A stretch of 6,055 nucleotides of DNA from Clostridium sp. CAG:1219 (GTDB lineage: Bacteria; Bacillota; Clostridia; TANB77; CAG-465): contig HF996703.1 of NCBI GenBank assembly GCA_000433335.1, positions 1-6,055 of the forward strand, written 5' to 3'. The position numbers were made by a program, and so were the translations under genes. Below, in pieces: positions 1-4,591 of this stretch. Under the pieces are notes generated by a model. The model was not told the origin of the DNA. It was given only the letters and a program-made list of their open reading frames with translations, and searched no databases. How positions within the stretch are numbered: the first letter of the stretch is position 1; the number at the start of each line of letters is the position of its first letter.

Positions 1-295
1 TTGCAATTACCCCAGGAGTTATGAAAAATAGAGAACTACATATAAAGCATATTAAGTTTGTCCTAGCATGAGCTCCTCCAATAAAAGTTTTATATACTAA
101 AATAGTTCCTGCAACTATTGCAAGTTCCTTTAAAAGATTTAAAAATAAAGCTATAATAAAAATTAAAATAAACTTTGGAATATCTTCTAATACTCTAGTA
201 ATTCCAAACATCATTATTTCTCTTTGATCGCCTTCTATTTTCTCTCCTTTATATAAAACATTATCTACGATATAACCGCTCATTTTTTCAACCAT
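1..295 (-). CDS. agrB: AgrB family cyclic-peptide pheromone processing peptidase, 3' end cut by window edge
   Basis: AgrB is a membrane cysteine endopeptidase that trims the AgrD propeptide and helps form its thiolactone or lactone ring, making the autoinducing peptide of Agr quorum sensing. The gene is not closed within the window: 98 codons are visible from the ATG at 295 down to the left edge. Residues 72-83 read IGGAHARTNLIC, giving His76 and Cys83. The seven-residue spacing and the context match the catalytic His77 and Cys84 of Staphylococcus aureus AgrB. The N-terminal 40 residues are soluble and charged, and hydrophobic segments follow at about 42-58 and 81-98. Start choice: the minus strand has AGGGA (306-310) ten bases before ATG 295, whereas the internal ATG at 283 lacks a site. 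Family members are about 190-210 residues, so roughly half is missing. An agrD would be expected just outside the left edge. Family call is firm; the peptide made is unknown. Confidence 0.93.
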   Translation of the reverse strand, partial: MVEKMSGYIVDNVLYKGEKIEGDQREIMMFGITRVLEDIPKFILIFIIALFLNLLKELAIVAGTILVYKTFIGGAHARTNLICFICSSLFFITPGVIA

Positions 296-323
296 AATAA
301 GCACATCCCTATCTTCTAATAAG

Positions 324-368
324 ATTATATATTCAATTTTGAGCGTAATTTTAAGTTATCTGTAACTT
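324..368 (-). promoter_or_regulatory. agrB: Putative agrB promoter with -10 box, no -35, and upstream inverted repeat
   Basis: Reading the minus strand, a perfect TATAAT lies at 324-329, about 29 bases ahead of agrB, which would put the transcript start near 317. The expected -35 position (347-352) reads AAAATT, far from TTGACA. Upstream, AAGTTA (353-358) and TAACTT (363-368) form a 6-bp inverted repeat with a four-base spacer, centred near -44. On the plus strand two similar 9-mers, AATTTTGAG (335-343) and AATTTTAAG (347-355), lie 12 bp apart. A good -10 without a -35 and with repeats at the activator position suggests an activator-dependent promoter. That would fit control by an AgrA-like response regulator, but this is inference. 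Confidence 0.4.
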
Positions 369-416
369 CATTATTTTCTTAGATGAAATGTATTATTTTC
401 TATTTCGCAACGTTTT

Positions 417-444
417 TTGGCATTTTTACCAATATTTTATTAAT
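417..444 (+). promoter_or_regulatory. Weak sigma-A-like promoter candidate for the peroxiredoxin gene
   Basis: TTGGCA at 417-422 matches the -35 consensus at five of six bases. It is followed after 16 bp by ATTAAT (439-444), a four of six match to the -10. Transcription would start near 451 and give a leader of about 45 bases. The region is AT-rich, so chance matches are likely. I saw no convincing PerR-type operator. Confidence 0.25.
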
Positions 445-496
445 TTGTAACAAAATTCCTTTTAATTCATATCATATTTTAAGGAGGAGAAAATAT

Positions 497-1186
497 ATGG
501 AAGAAATTAATAATGAAACTACTAATGAATTAAGGAGTATTGGTACGGATCCCATAAATATTGGGATGAACGCTCCTAACTTTATGGCAAATACTACTAT
601 GGGAAATATCAGACTTTCAGATTTTAATGGAAAATGGCTAATACTTTTCTCACATCCTGGTGATTTTACCCCAGTATGTACTACAGAATTTATCGCCTTT
701 TCAAAGATGTACCCAGAATTTCAAAAAAGAAATTGTAATCTTTTAGGACTATCCATTGATAGCAACCCTTCACATTTATCATGGGTATATAACATCTATC
801 GTTCTACCGGAATTACAGTTCCATTTCCAATAATATGTGATATTAATATGGAAATATCAAAAATGTACGGAATGATTTCACCAAGTGTAAGTAATACAAG
901 TACTGTAAGAAAAGTATTTATTATTGATCCAAACCAAGTTGTTAGATGTATATTAACATACCCAATGTCATGTGGAAGAAATATTTGTGAAATTCTAAGA
1001 ATATTGGATTCGCTTCAAAATACAGATAACAATGGTACTTCTACACCTGCAAATTGGATACCAGGTCAGGCAACAATAATATCGCCACCAAATACATACA
1101 ATCAGTTAATGGAAAGAGTATCAGAAAAAGATGGATTTGCCTGTCTTGATTGGTACCTATGTTTTAATGAAAAAAATGAAATTTAA
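497..1186 (+). CDS. Peroxiredoxin, archaeal-type Prx6 subfamily (AhpC/TSA)
   Basis: A cytosolic thiol peroxidase that reduces hydrogen peroxide and organic peroxides. The 229-residue protein carries the peroxidatic motif P54xxxT58xxC61 inside SHPGDFTPVCTTEF, and the conserved Arg138 in TVRKVFIID. The C-terminal extension ends with C216LDWYLC222; this pair has the same six-residue spacing as the C207/C213 pair of Aeropyrum pernix ApTPx, where one of them resolves the sulfenic acid. Length and tail place it with the archaeal/bacterial Prx6 group rather than AhpC or Bcp. Start choice: AAGGAGGAG (481-489) lies just before ATG 497. The frame stays open back to an ATG at 383, but that start has no ribosome binding site and would add 38 unconserved residues. 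It lies 21 bp upstream of a Cys-rich microprotein gene, with which it shares a terminator. Extra cysteines at 80, 114, 151, 159 and 164 are more than usual. Electron donor unknown. Confidence 0.95.
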   Translation: MEEINNETTNELRSIGTDPINIGMNAPNFMANTTMGNIRLSDFNGKWLILFSHPGDFTPVCTTEFIAFSKMYPEFQKRNCNLLGLSIDSNPSHLSWVYNIYRSTGITVPFPIICDINMEISKMYGMISPSVSNTSTVRKVFIIDPNQVVRCILTYPMSCGRNICEILRILDSLQNTDNNGTSTPANWIPGQATIISPPNTYNQLMERVSEKDGFACLDWYLCFNEKNEI

Positions 1187-1207
1187 TTTTATAGAGGGGG
1201 ATTTTAT

Positions 1208-1384
1208 ATGAATAATGATAATAATAGATGTTGCTCTTGTTGCAATAATTCATCAGGATTTTTAAACAATATTTGTGGAAGTGGCTCTTCGTGTACATGG
1301 ATAATATTAATTATCTTAGCTATTCTTTTAATATCTTGCATGTGCGGTAATAATTCTTGTAGATGTCAAGACGATTTATTATAA
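1208..1384 (+). CDS. Cysteine-rich small membrane protein of unknown function (58 aa)
   Basis: A short gene of 58 codons plus stop. Ten of the 58 residues are cysteine: C8, C9, C11, C12 in an N-terminal CCSCC cluster, C23, C29, then C44, C46, C51 and C53 near the C terminus. One hydrophobic segment, residues 31-43 or slightly longer (WIILIILAILLIS), separates the two Cys clusters, so the protein is probably a single-pass membrane protein with a Cys cluster on each side. There is no lipobox or cleavable signal peptide. The start is supported by GAGGGGG (1194-1200), seven bases before ATG. The gene is 21 bp after the peroxiredoxin stop and 7 bp before a terminator, so the two are probably one transcript. 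I do not recognise the family. Metal binding or a redox role beside the peroxiredoxin is possible but unproven. Confidence 0.8.
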   Translation: MNNDNNRCCSCCNNSSGFLNNICGSGSSCTWIILIILAILLISCMCGNNSCRCQDDLL

Positions 1385-1391
1385 AATAAAT

Positions 1392-1422
1392 AAAAGCTCT
1401 CAAAATATTTGGGAGCTTTTAT
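1392..1422. terminator. Bidirectional intrinsic terminator between convergent genes
   Basis: AAAAGCTCTC (1392-1401) pairs with GGGAGCTTTT (1411-1420) over ten pairs including one G-U, around a nine-base loop. The A-run on one arm and T-run on the other let it work both ways: for the peroxiredoxin/microprotein transcript on plus and for the small membrane protein gene on minus, whose stop is six bases away. Confidence 0.88.
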
Positions 1423-1427
1423 TAATA

Positions 1428-1604
1428 CTACTTTTTATTTAACAATCTTGATAATATTATTTCATAATTTCTAGAATTCATTTCGATTTCTTCTATTTCT
1501 TTTTGTACTTTCTTCAATTCATAATTTCTATATATAAACGCACCTGAAATAATCAATACAAAATATATTGTAATTAATATTTCGGTTATTAAAATACTTT
1601 CCAA
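1428..1604 (-). CDS. Small single-pass membrane protein with coiled-coil tail, unknown function (58 aa)
   Basis: Taken from TTG at 1604 this is a 58-residue protein: a short N terminus, one strongly hydrophobic segment (about residues 5-24, containing ILITIYFVLIISGAFIY), then a charged tail rich in Lys and Glu (KKVQKEIEEIE) that looks helical or coiled-coil. Start choice: an ATG exists at 1637, but nothing like a ribosome binding site precedes it. AGGAG on the minus strand sits eight bases before TTG 1604, which is therefore preferred. A well-formed promoter about 60 bases upstream supports expression. The layout recalls small membrane anchors or toxin-like peptides, but no family is recognised. 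It is divergent from the ribbon-helix-helix gene at 1774 and ends at a shared terminator. Confidence 0.6.
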   Translation of the reverse strand: MESILITEILITIYFVLIISGAFIYRNYELKKVQKEIEEIEMNSRNYEIILSRLLNKK

Positions 1605-1667
1605 AAAAATCACTCCTATAACTTTATTTTTATGCATTTGTTAAACATTTTATACATATTTTAAAAG

Positions 1668-1696
1668 ATTATATCATAACGCTTAAAGTATTACAA
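1668..1696 (-). promoter_or_regulatory. Extended -10 sigma-A promoter for the small membrane protein gene
   Basis: On the minus strand, TTGTAA (1691-1696) is followed by exactly 17 bp and then TATAAT (1668-1673), with TGA immediately before it, giving the extended -10 form TGnTATAAT. Transcription would start near 1661, about 57 bases ahead of the TTG start at 1604. This is one of the two best promoters in the window. Confidence 0.65.
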
Positions 1697-1699
1697 TAT

Positions 1700-1724
1700 A
1701 TACATTAGATTTTTTCTAATATAT
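1700..1724. repeat. Inverted repeat between divergent genes, possible operator
   Basis: ATTAGA (1704-1709) and TCTAAT (1715-1720) form a perfect inverted repeat around five T bases. The pairing continues for three more bases after one mismatch (1700-1702 with 1722-1724). It sits just upstream of the -35 of the minus-strand promoter and about 50 bp ahead of the ribbon-helix-helix gene, where an autoregulatory operator could lie. AT-rich sequence makes chance repeats common. Confidence 0.35.
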
Positions 1725-1773
1725 TATTTTTATACCATTTAATATAAAATATGTTTTAAGGAGTGATGCAATA

Positions 1774-1962
1774 ATGAGTATATACATAAATATGAAAAAG
1801 AATAAAGTTGAGGCTAGCTACAAAACTGTATATCTAAAAGATGATTTAATAGAAAAACTAAATAAAATTGCTAAAACTAATAAAACTTCTTTTAATAATG
1901 TCGTAGTTAGCATGTTAGAATATTGTACTAATGACGAAGAAAAATCTTCAAAAAAAGCATAA
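1774..1962 (+). CDS. Ribbon-helix-helix (CopG/Arc-like) DNA-binding protein, 62 aa
   Basis: A small protein with the pattern of a ribbon-helix-helix dimeric DNA-binding domain. A short beta strand (YKTVYL, about 16-21) is followed by helix A (about 22-37, KDDLIEKLNKIAK) and helix B (about 39-53, SFNNVVVSMLEYC). The tail is charged and ends in lysines. Such proteins act as transcription repressors or as the antitoxin half of toxin-antitoxin pairs, usually binding palindromes near their own promoter. Start choice: AAGGAGTG (1758-1765) is eight bases before ATG 1774; an in-frame ATG at 1792 lacks a site. A -10-like TATAAA lies at 1743-1748 without a clear -35. It stands alone on its strand, ends on a terminator and is divergent from the small membrane protein gene. 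No co-directional toxin partner is present. The fold call rests on pattern only. Confidence 0.75.
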   Translation: MSIYINMKKNKVEASYKTVYLKDDLIEKLNKIAKTNKTSFNNVVVSMLEYCTNDEEKSSKKA

Positions 1963-1990
1963 TGTGAGGTAAAAAAAAAATACCTCACAT
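1962..1990 (+). terminator. Intrinsic terminator of the ribbon-helix-helix gene
   Basis: ATGTGAGGTA (1962-1971) and TACCTCACAT (1981-1990) form a perfect 10-bp stem around nine A bases, starting at the last base of the stop codon. The following TTATTGTTTT is T-rich. On the minus strand the same stem is followed by a run of six T, so it may also stop spo0A transcription. Confidence 0.85.
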
Positions 1991-2010
1991 TTATTGTTTT
2001 AACAATAAAT
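1989..2010 (-). terminator. Second hairpin, overlapping the first, downstream of spo0A
   Basis: ATTTATTGTT (1989-1998) and AACAATAAAT (2001-2010) form a perfect 10-bp palindrome with a two-base centre. It shares two bases with the neighbouring hairpin, lies 16 bases after the spo0A stop, and on the minus strand is followed after eight bases by a run of T. The two-base loop implies an RNA loop opened to four bases. A tandem terminator for spo0A is the simplest reading. Confidence 0.55.
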
Positions 2011-2026
2011 ATAAAGCATTTTTATA

Positions 2027-2839
2027 TTACATTCTTATAGCCTTATCTTCAAGTCTTAACTTATCCGCAATCATAGCTATAAATTCTGAATTTGTTGGTT
2101 TACCCTTATTAGAATTAACAGTATAACCAAATATTTTATCATGCATCTCTATTTGGCCTCTATTCCAAGCAACTTCTATAGCATGACGAATTGCTCTCTC
2201 AACTCTAGATGGAGTTGTTTGATATTTTTTAGCTAAACTAGGATATAAAACTTTAGTTATGGAATTTATAATATCTTCATTTTCTATAGCAAGAAGTATA
2301 GCTTCACGTATATATTGGTAACCTTTTATATGTGCTGGAACACCAACATCATGTATTATGTTAGTTACTCTAACTTCGATAGGTGTAGAGTTTGTCCTAG
2401 AACTGTTAACTGTTGTTTTAGTATAACAACCCGGAACATTTACATAATCATCAGAACTTTCAGATTCTATAAGATCTCTTAATCTATCAACTAATGTTGC
2501 CATATCAAAAGGTTTTACTACATAATATGTTGCACCTAAAGCTATTGCTTTTTGTGTGATTTTTTCTTGACCTATTGCAGACATTATAACAATTGTAGGC
2601 ATACTTTCAAATTCTTCTTTTAGCATATCCTCTAGTACAGCTAGTCCATCACGTTCTGGCATAACTATATCAAGTAAAACTATATCTGCTTTACTCTCTT
2701 TGATTTTGCTTACTGTACCAACCCCATCATATGCAGTTGCTACAACTTCCATATCATTTTGAGAATTTATAAACATTGTTAATATTTTTACAAACTCTTT
2801 ATTGTCGTCGACAATCATTATTTTTGTTTTTGCACTCAT
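2027..2839 (-). CDS. spo0A: Stage 0 sporulation protein A, master response regulator
   Basis: Spo0A is the cytoplasmic response regulator whose phosphorylated form binds 0A boxes and commits the cell to sporulation. In clostridia it is usually phosphorylated directly by orphan kinases. The protein is 270 residues, full length for the family. The N-terminal receiver domain (about 4-125) has the acidic pair D11/D12, the phosphoacceptor D57 in [12 protein letters not shown]87 in the Thr/Ser switch position (IVIMSAIGQ) and K109 in VVKPF. A variable linker (about 126-152) precedes the DNA-binding effector domain, which contains the hallmark recognition-helix stretch [15 protein letters not shown] (211-225). 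ATG 2839 is preceded by GGGAGG with a short four-base spacer. It is transcribed alone, divergent from the SASP gene and convergent to the ribbon-helix-helix gene. spoIVB, its usual upstream neighbour in Bacillus and many clostridia, is absent. Identification is certain. Confidence 0.99.
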   Translation of the reverse strand: MSAKTKIMIVDDNKEFVKILTMFINSQNDMEVVATAYDGVGTVSKIKESKADIVLLDIVMPERDGLAVLEDMLKEEFESMPTIVIMSAIGQEKITQKAIALGATYYVVKPFDMATLVDRLRDLIESESSDDYVNVPGCYTKTTVNSSRTNSTPIEVRVTNIIHDVGVPAHIKGYQYIREAILLAIENEDIINSITKVLYPSLAKKYQTTPSRVERAIRHAIEVAWNRGQIEMHDKIFGYTVNSNKGKPTNSEFIAMIADKLRLEDKAIRM

Positions 2840-2874
2840 GAAACCTCCCTCGTTTATCTAAACAGCGTAACTAA

Positions 2875-2903
2875 ATTATATATACTTTTTACTCTAAAAT
2901 CAA
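2875..2903 (-). promoter_or_regulatory. spo0A: Sigma-A-type promoter of spo0A
   Basis: Reading the minus strand, TTGATT (2898-2903) is followed by exactly 17 bp and a perfect TATAAT (2875-2880). The transcript would start near 2868 and carry a leader of about 28 bases containing the ribosome binding site. I found no clear sigma-H promoter: AGGAATT on the minus strand near 2970 resembles its -35 but lacks a GAAT-type -10 at the right distance. Confidence 0.7.
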
Positions 2904-2933
2904 GACTTTTTGGCACTTTTTTAAAACGAGTTT

Positions 2934-2940
2934 TGTCGAA
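2934..2940 (+). promoter_or_regulatory. 0A box (Spo0A binding site) in the spo0A-SASP intergenic region
   Basis: TGTCGAA at 2934-2940 matches the 0A box core TGNCGAA exactly, and the flanking TTT before it fits the extended consensus. It is centred about 69 bp upstream of the predicted spo0A transcript start and about 147 bp before the SASP start codon. Feedback by Spo0A~P on its own gene is known in Bacillus and is the likely role. Confidence 0.65.
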
Positions 2941-2985
2941 TTTATAGAAAATTTTTATTTTTTTTTAAAATTCCTAAAATTACCA

Positions 2986-3014
2986 GTATTTATTATTTTA
3001 AATGACACAAATTA
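2986..3014 (+). promoter_or_regulatory. Possible sigma-G promoter of the SASP gene
   Basis: GTATT (2986-2990) matches four of five bases of the sigma-G -35 (GHATR). After 17 bp, CAAATTA (3008-3014) matches six of seven of the -10 (CATWHTA). SASP genes are normally transcribed by sigma-G in the forespore, so a promoter of this type is expected here. The leader would be about 63 bases. Individual matches are weak in such AT-rich DNA. Confidence 0.35.
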
Positions 3015-3083
3015 ATAGTGTAAAACAACAAAATTTACTTTTTTAGTTAGTTTTACTCTTAAAATAATGGAGGTGAATATATT

Positions 3084-3266
3084 ATGGCATCAAGCAAAAA
3101 TCCACAAGCTAGAGAAGCTTTAAACAAATTCAAATATGAAGTTGCAAACGAAATCGGTGTAAACTTAAAACAAGGTTATAACGGTGATTTAACTTCTAAA
3201 CAAGCTGGTTCTGTAGGCGGAATGATGGTTAAAAAAATGATAGAAAAAGCTGCTAGCCAAATGTAG
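3084..3266 (+). CDS. Alpha/beta-type small acid-soluble spore protein (SASP)
   Basis: Alpha/beta-type SASPs coat forespore DNA, shifting it toward an A-like form and protecting it from UV, heat and peroxide; on germination they are degraded to amino acids. The 60-residue protein has the full family layout: helix 1 (about 6-24), the turn GVNL (25-28), and helix 2 carrying the conserved GSVGGMMVKKMI (42-53). The germination-protease recognition region is KYEVANEIG (17-25); by the known preference for Glu in P1 and Ala in P2', cleavage would fall between E19 and V20. Start is set by GGAGGTGA (3069-3076) before ATG 3084. It is monocistronic with its own strong terminator, as is usual for ssp genes, and divergent from spo0A. 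Near-perfect family match; which paralogue cannot be said. Confidence 0.97.
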   Translation: MASSKNPQAREALNKFKYEVANEIGVNLKQGYNGDLTSKQAGSVGGMMVKKMIEKAASQM

Positions 3267-3281
3267 TTTAGGTAGTAGTAT

Positions 3282-3311
3282 AAAAGAGACGGTTTCTCCG
3301 TCTCTTTTTTT
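3282..3311. terminator. Strong intrinsic terminator between the SASP and ferritin-like genes
   Basis: AAAAGAGACGG (3282-3292) and CCGTCTCTTTT (3298-3308) form an 11-bp perfect stem with a five-base loop, followed by seven T (3305-3311). The A-run on the opposite arm lets it also stop the convergent ferritin-like gene, whose stop codon begins 13 bases away. Confidence 0.92.
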
Positions 3312-3323
3312 ATAATATATGTA

Positions 3324-3827
3324 TTACTTTGCTATTTGCAATAAATAGCTATATTTAATTGCATGTTTCATTTCATCTGTCATTATCTCAAAAATCTTAT
3401 CATAATTTTTTCTAGATTCCATGGATTTTAAAATAGTTCTATACTTCTCCATAGCCTTTAATTCATTTGAAAAAGCTTGTTTTAATCCATCAATATAAGT
3501 CATATTAAATTGTTTATCTGATTGCATATTATTACTTGGAATTTCAATTCCAGTTAAATCATAATATACTTCTCTTAACAATATTCTATGTTTATTTTCA
3601 TCATCTCTTATTTGTTCAATTATCATTTTTGATTCTTCATTTGGTACAATGCTTATAAGATACTTATAAAAAGCTGCATCTTCTGCTTCATCTAATGTTG
3701 AGTTTCTTATTGCCTCTAATGCCTTTTGTAATTCCATAGAAATCCTCATCTCAGAGCTTCTATAATTTGCCTCATAACTCATTCTGTCATAATAATTCAT
3801 AAAATTATATCCTGGTATATTCTCCAA
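3324..3827 (-). CDS. Ferritin-like diiron-carboxylate protein
   Basis: A four-helix ferritin/rubrerythrin-like protein, 167 residues from TTG 3827. Two matching half-repeats are visible, with residues numbered from the ATG at 3848. In helix A, E54 lies seven residues before Y61 (EAEDAAFY); in helix B, E84xxH87 (DENKH). Helix C has E129 seven before Y136 (ELKAMEKY); helix D has E159xxH162 (DEMKH). This is the full set for a diiron site: four Glu and two His. There is no rubredoxin domain. Start choice: the in-frame ATG at 3848 has no ribosome binding site, and the excellent GGAGGTGA (3835-3842) lies inside that reading, seven bases before TTG 3827. Such proteins handle iron, peroxide or oxygen; the substrate is not known. 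Its placement beside SASP and spo0A, and a sigma-K-like promoter, suggest a sporulation role, which is inference. Confidence 0.88.
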   Translation of the reverse strand: MENIPGYNFMNYYDRMSYEANYRSSEMRISMELQKALEAIRNSTLDEAEDAAFYKYLISIVPNEESKMIIEQIRDDENKHRILLREVYYDLTGIEIPSNNMQSDKQFNMTYIDGLKQAFSNELKAMEKYRTILKSMESRKNYDKIFEIMTDEMKHAIKYSYLLQIAK

Positions 3828-3841
3828 AATAATCTCACCTC

Positions 3842-3862
3842 CACTCATATAGTATATGAGTG
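3842..3862. repeat. Perfect 9-bp inverted repeat abutting the ferritin-like gene's ribosome binding site
   Basis: CACTCATAT (3842-3850) and ATATGAGTG (3854-3862) are perfect inverted repeats with a three-base centre. On the minus strand the last G of the repeat is the first G of the GGAGGTGA ribosome binding site. It could be an operator over the -10 region or, if transcribed, a leader hairpin next to the binding site. Confidence 0.6.
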
Positions 3863-3877
3863 TTTTACTCTTTTGTT
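3850..3877 (-). promoter_or_regulatory. Possible sigma-K/sigma-E-type promoter of the ferritin-like gene
   Basis: The minus strand reads CATATACTA at 3850-3858, a full match to the sigma-K -10 pattern CATAnnnTA and close to the sigma-E -10 CATACAnT. AACA (3874-3877) fits the -35 mACm with a 15-bp spacer, one base shorter than usual. A transcript from here would start just ahead of the ribosome binding site. No terminator separates this gene from tcdA upstream, so readthrough is also possible. Confidence 0.35.
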
Positions 3878-3888
3878 AATATAACATA

Positions 3889-4590
3889 TTATGATATTAT
3901 ATCTTTTACCACTTCTGATGCAATTACAAGTCCTCCCACACTAGGAACAAATGACACTGATCCTAAAGTATTACCATATTGTTCTCTTTCAATTTCATTT
4001 TTCTTTTTAGGAGGCTCTGTAGAATATACAACTTTTTGTTTTTTAATTCCTATTTCTTTTAATTTTTTCCTCATATTTTTGGCAAGTGGACATACAGAAG
4101 TTTTATAAATATCAGAAACTTTTATATCAAGTGGATTTATTTTATTTGCCATTCCCATGCTTGATATACATTTTATTTTATTTTTGTTTGCATATTCAAT
4201 TATTGCCACTTTTGCAGCAAAGTTATCAACACAATCCACTATATAGTCAATCTTTTTACCTTTTAATATTTCTTCTATATTCTCAGGCGTAATATTTTCC
4301 ATAATAGCTGTAACATTAGTACTACTATTTATATCTTTTATTCTGTCTTCTACAACTTTTACTTTTGCCATTCCAATTGTAGAATTTAATGCTATTAACT
4401 GCCTATTTATATTAGTAACATCCACTACATCCTTATCTATAACAGTTATATCTGAAATTCCAGCTCTTACTAAAGCTTCAATAACATAAGATCCTACTCC
4501 TCCTGCTCCACATACGCAAACAGAAGATTTTTTTATTTTTTCTAGAGCACTATCTCCAAGTAATATTTTTGTCCTTTGATATATATCCAT
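3889..4590 (-). CDS. tcdA: tRNA threonylcarbamoyladenosine dehydratase TcdA (CsdL/YgdL)
   Basis: TcdA is an E1-like ATP-dependent enzyme that dehydrates t6A at position 37 of ANN-decoding tRNAs to cyclic t6A, improving decoding. The 233-residue protein has the ThiF/MoeB/HesA fold. The nucleotide-binding glycine loop is GAGGVGS (28-34), followed by acidic D52/D54 after the second strand and N62-R63-Q64 (INRQ), the conserved ATP-contacting group. DCVDN (119-123) is the usual motif before the crossover region. SMGMANKINPLDIKVSDI and KTSVCPLAKNMRKKL (163-177) distinguish TcdA from ThiF or MoeB, as does the lack of a CxxC zinc pair. The ATG at 4590 is one base after the upstream stop, and its ribosome binding site (GAAGGG) lies within the end of the U32 gene, so the two are translationally coupled. 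No terminator follows. Confidence 0.95.
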   Translation of the reverse strand: MDIYQRTKILLGDSALEKIKKSSVCVCGAGGVGSYVIEALVRAGISDITVIDKDVVDVTNINRQLIALNSTIGMAKVKVVEDRIKDINSSTNVTAIMENITPENIEEILKGKKIDYIVDCVDNFAAKVAIIEYANKNKIKCISSMGMANKINPLDIKVSDIYKTSVCPLAKNMRKKLKEIGIKKQKVVYSTEPPKKKNEIEREQYGNTLGSVSFVPSVGGLVIASEVVKDIIS

Positions 4591-4591
4591 T

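Noticed and set aside
430..455. PerR-type operator ahead of the peroxiredoxin
   Set aside because: The best AT-rich alignment to TTATAATNATTATAA matched only about half the positions, which is expected by chance here.
383..496. N-terminal extension of the peroxiredoxin with a signal-peptide-like hydrophobic stretch
   Set aside because: No ribosome binding site at ATG 383, a very strong one before ATG 497, and the extension is outside the family's usual N terminus. The hydrophobicity follows from AT-rich intergenic sequence.
1774..1962. Classical toxin-antitoxin operon with the ribbon-helix-helix protein as antitoxin
   Set aside because: No co-directional toxin gene follows; a terminator begins at the stop codon. 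Only a divergent small membrane gene is available as partner, kept as a tentative finding.
2923..2934. Short palindrome AAAAC-GA-GTTTT beside the 0A box
   Set aside because: Only five-base arms in AT-rich DNA with no extension; not distinguishable from chance.
3860..4108. Plus-strand open frame of 82 codons
   Set aside because: It lies almost wholly antisense to tcdA, has no ribosome binding site, and its composition is that of a reverse-frame shadow.
4086..4292. Plus-strand open frame of 68 codons
   Set aside because: Antisense to the middle of tcdA, no start signals, low-complexity Leu/Tyr/Phe-rich translation.
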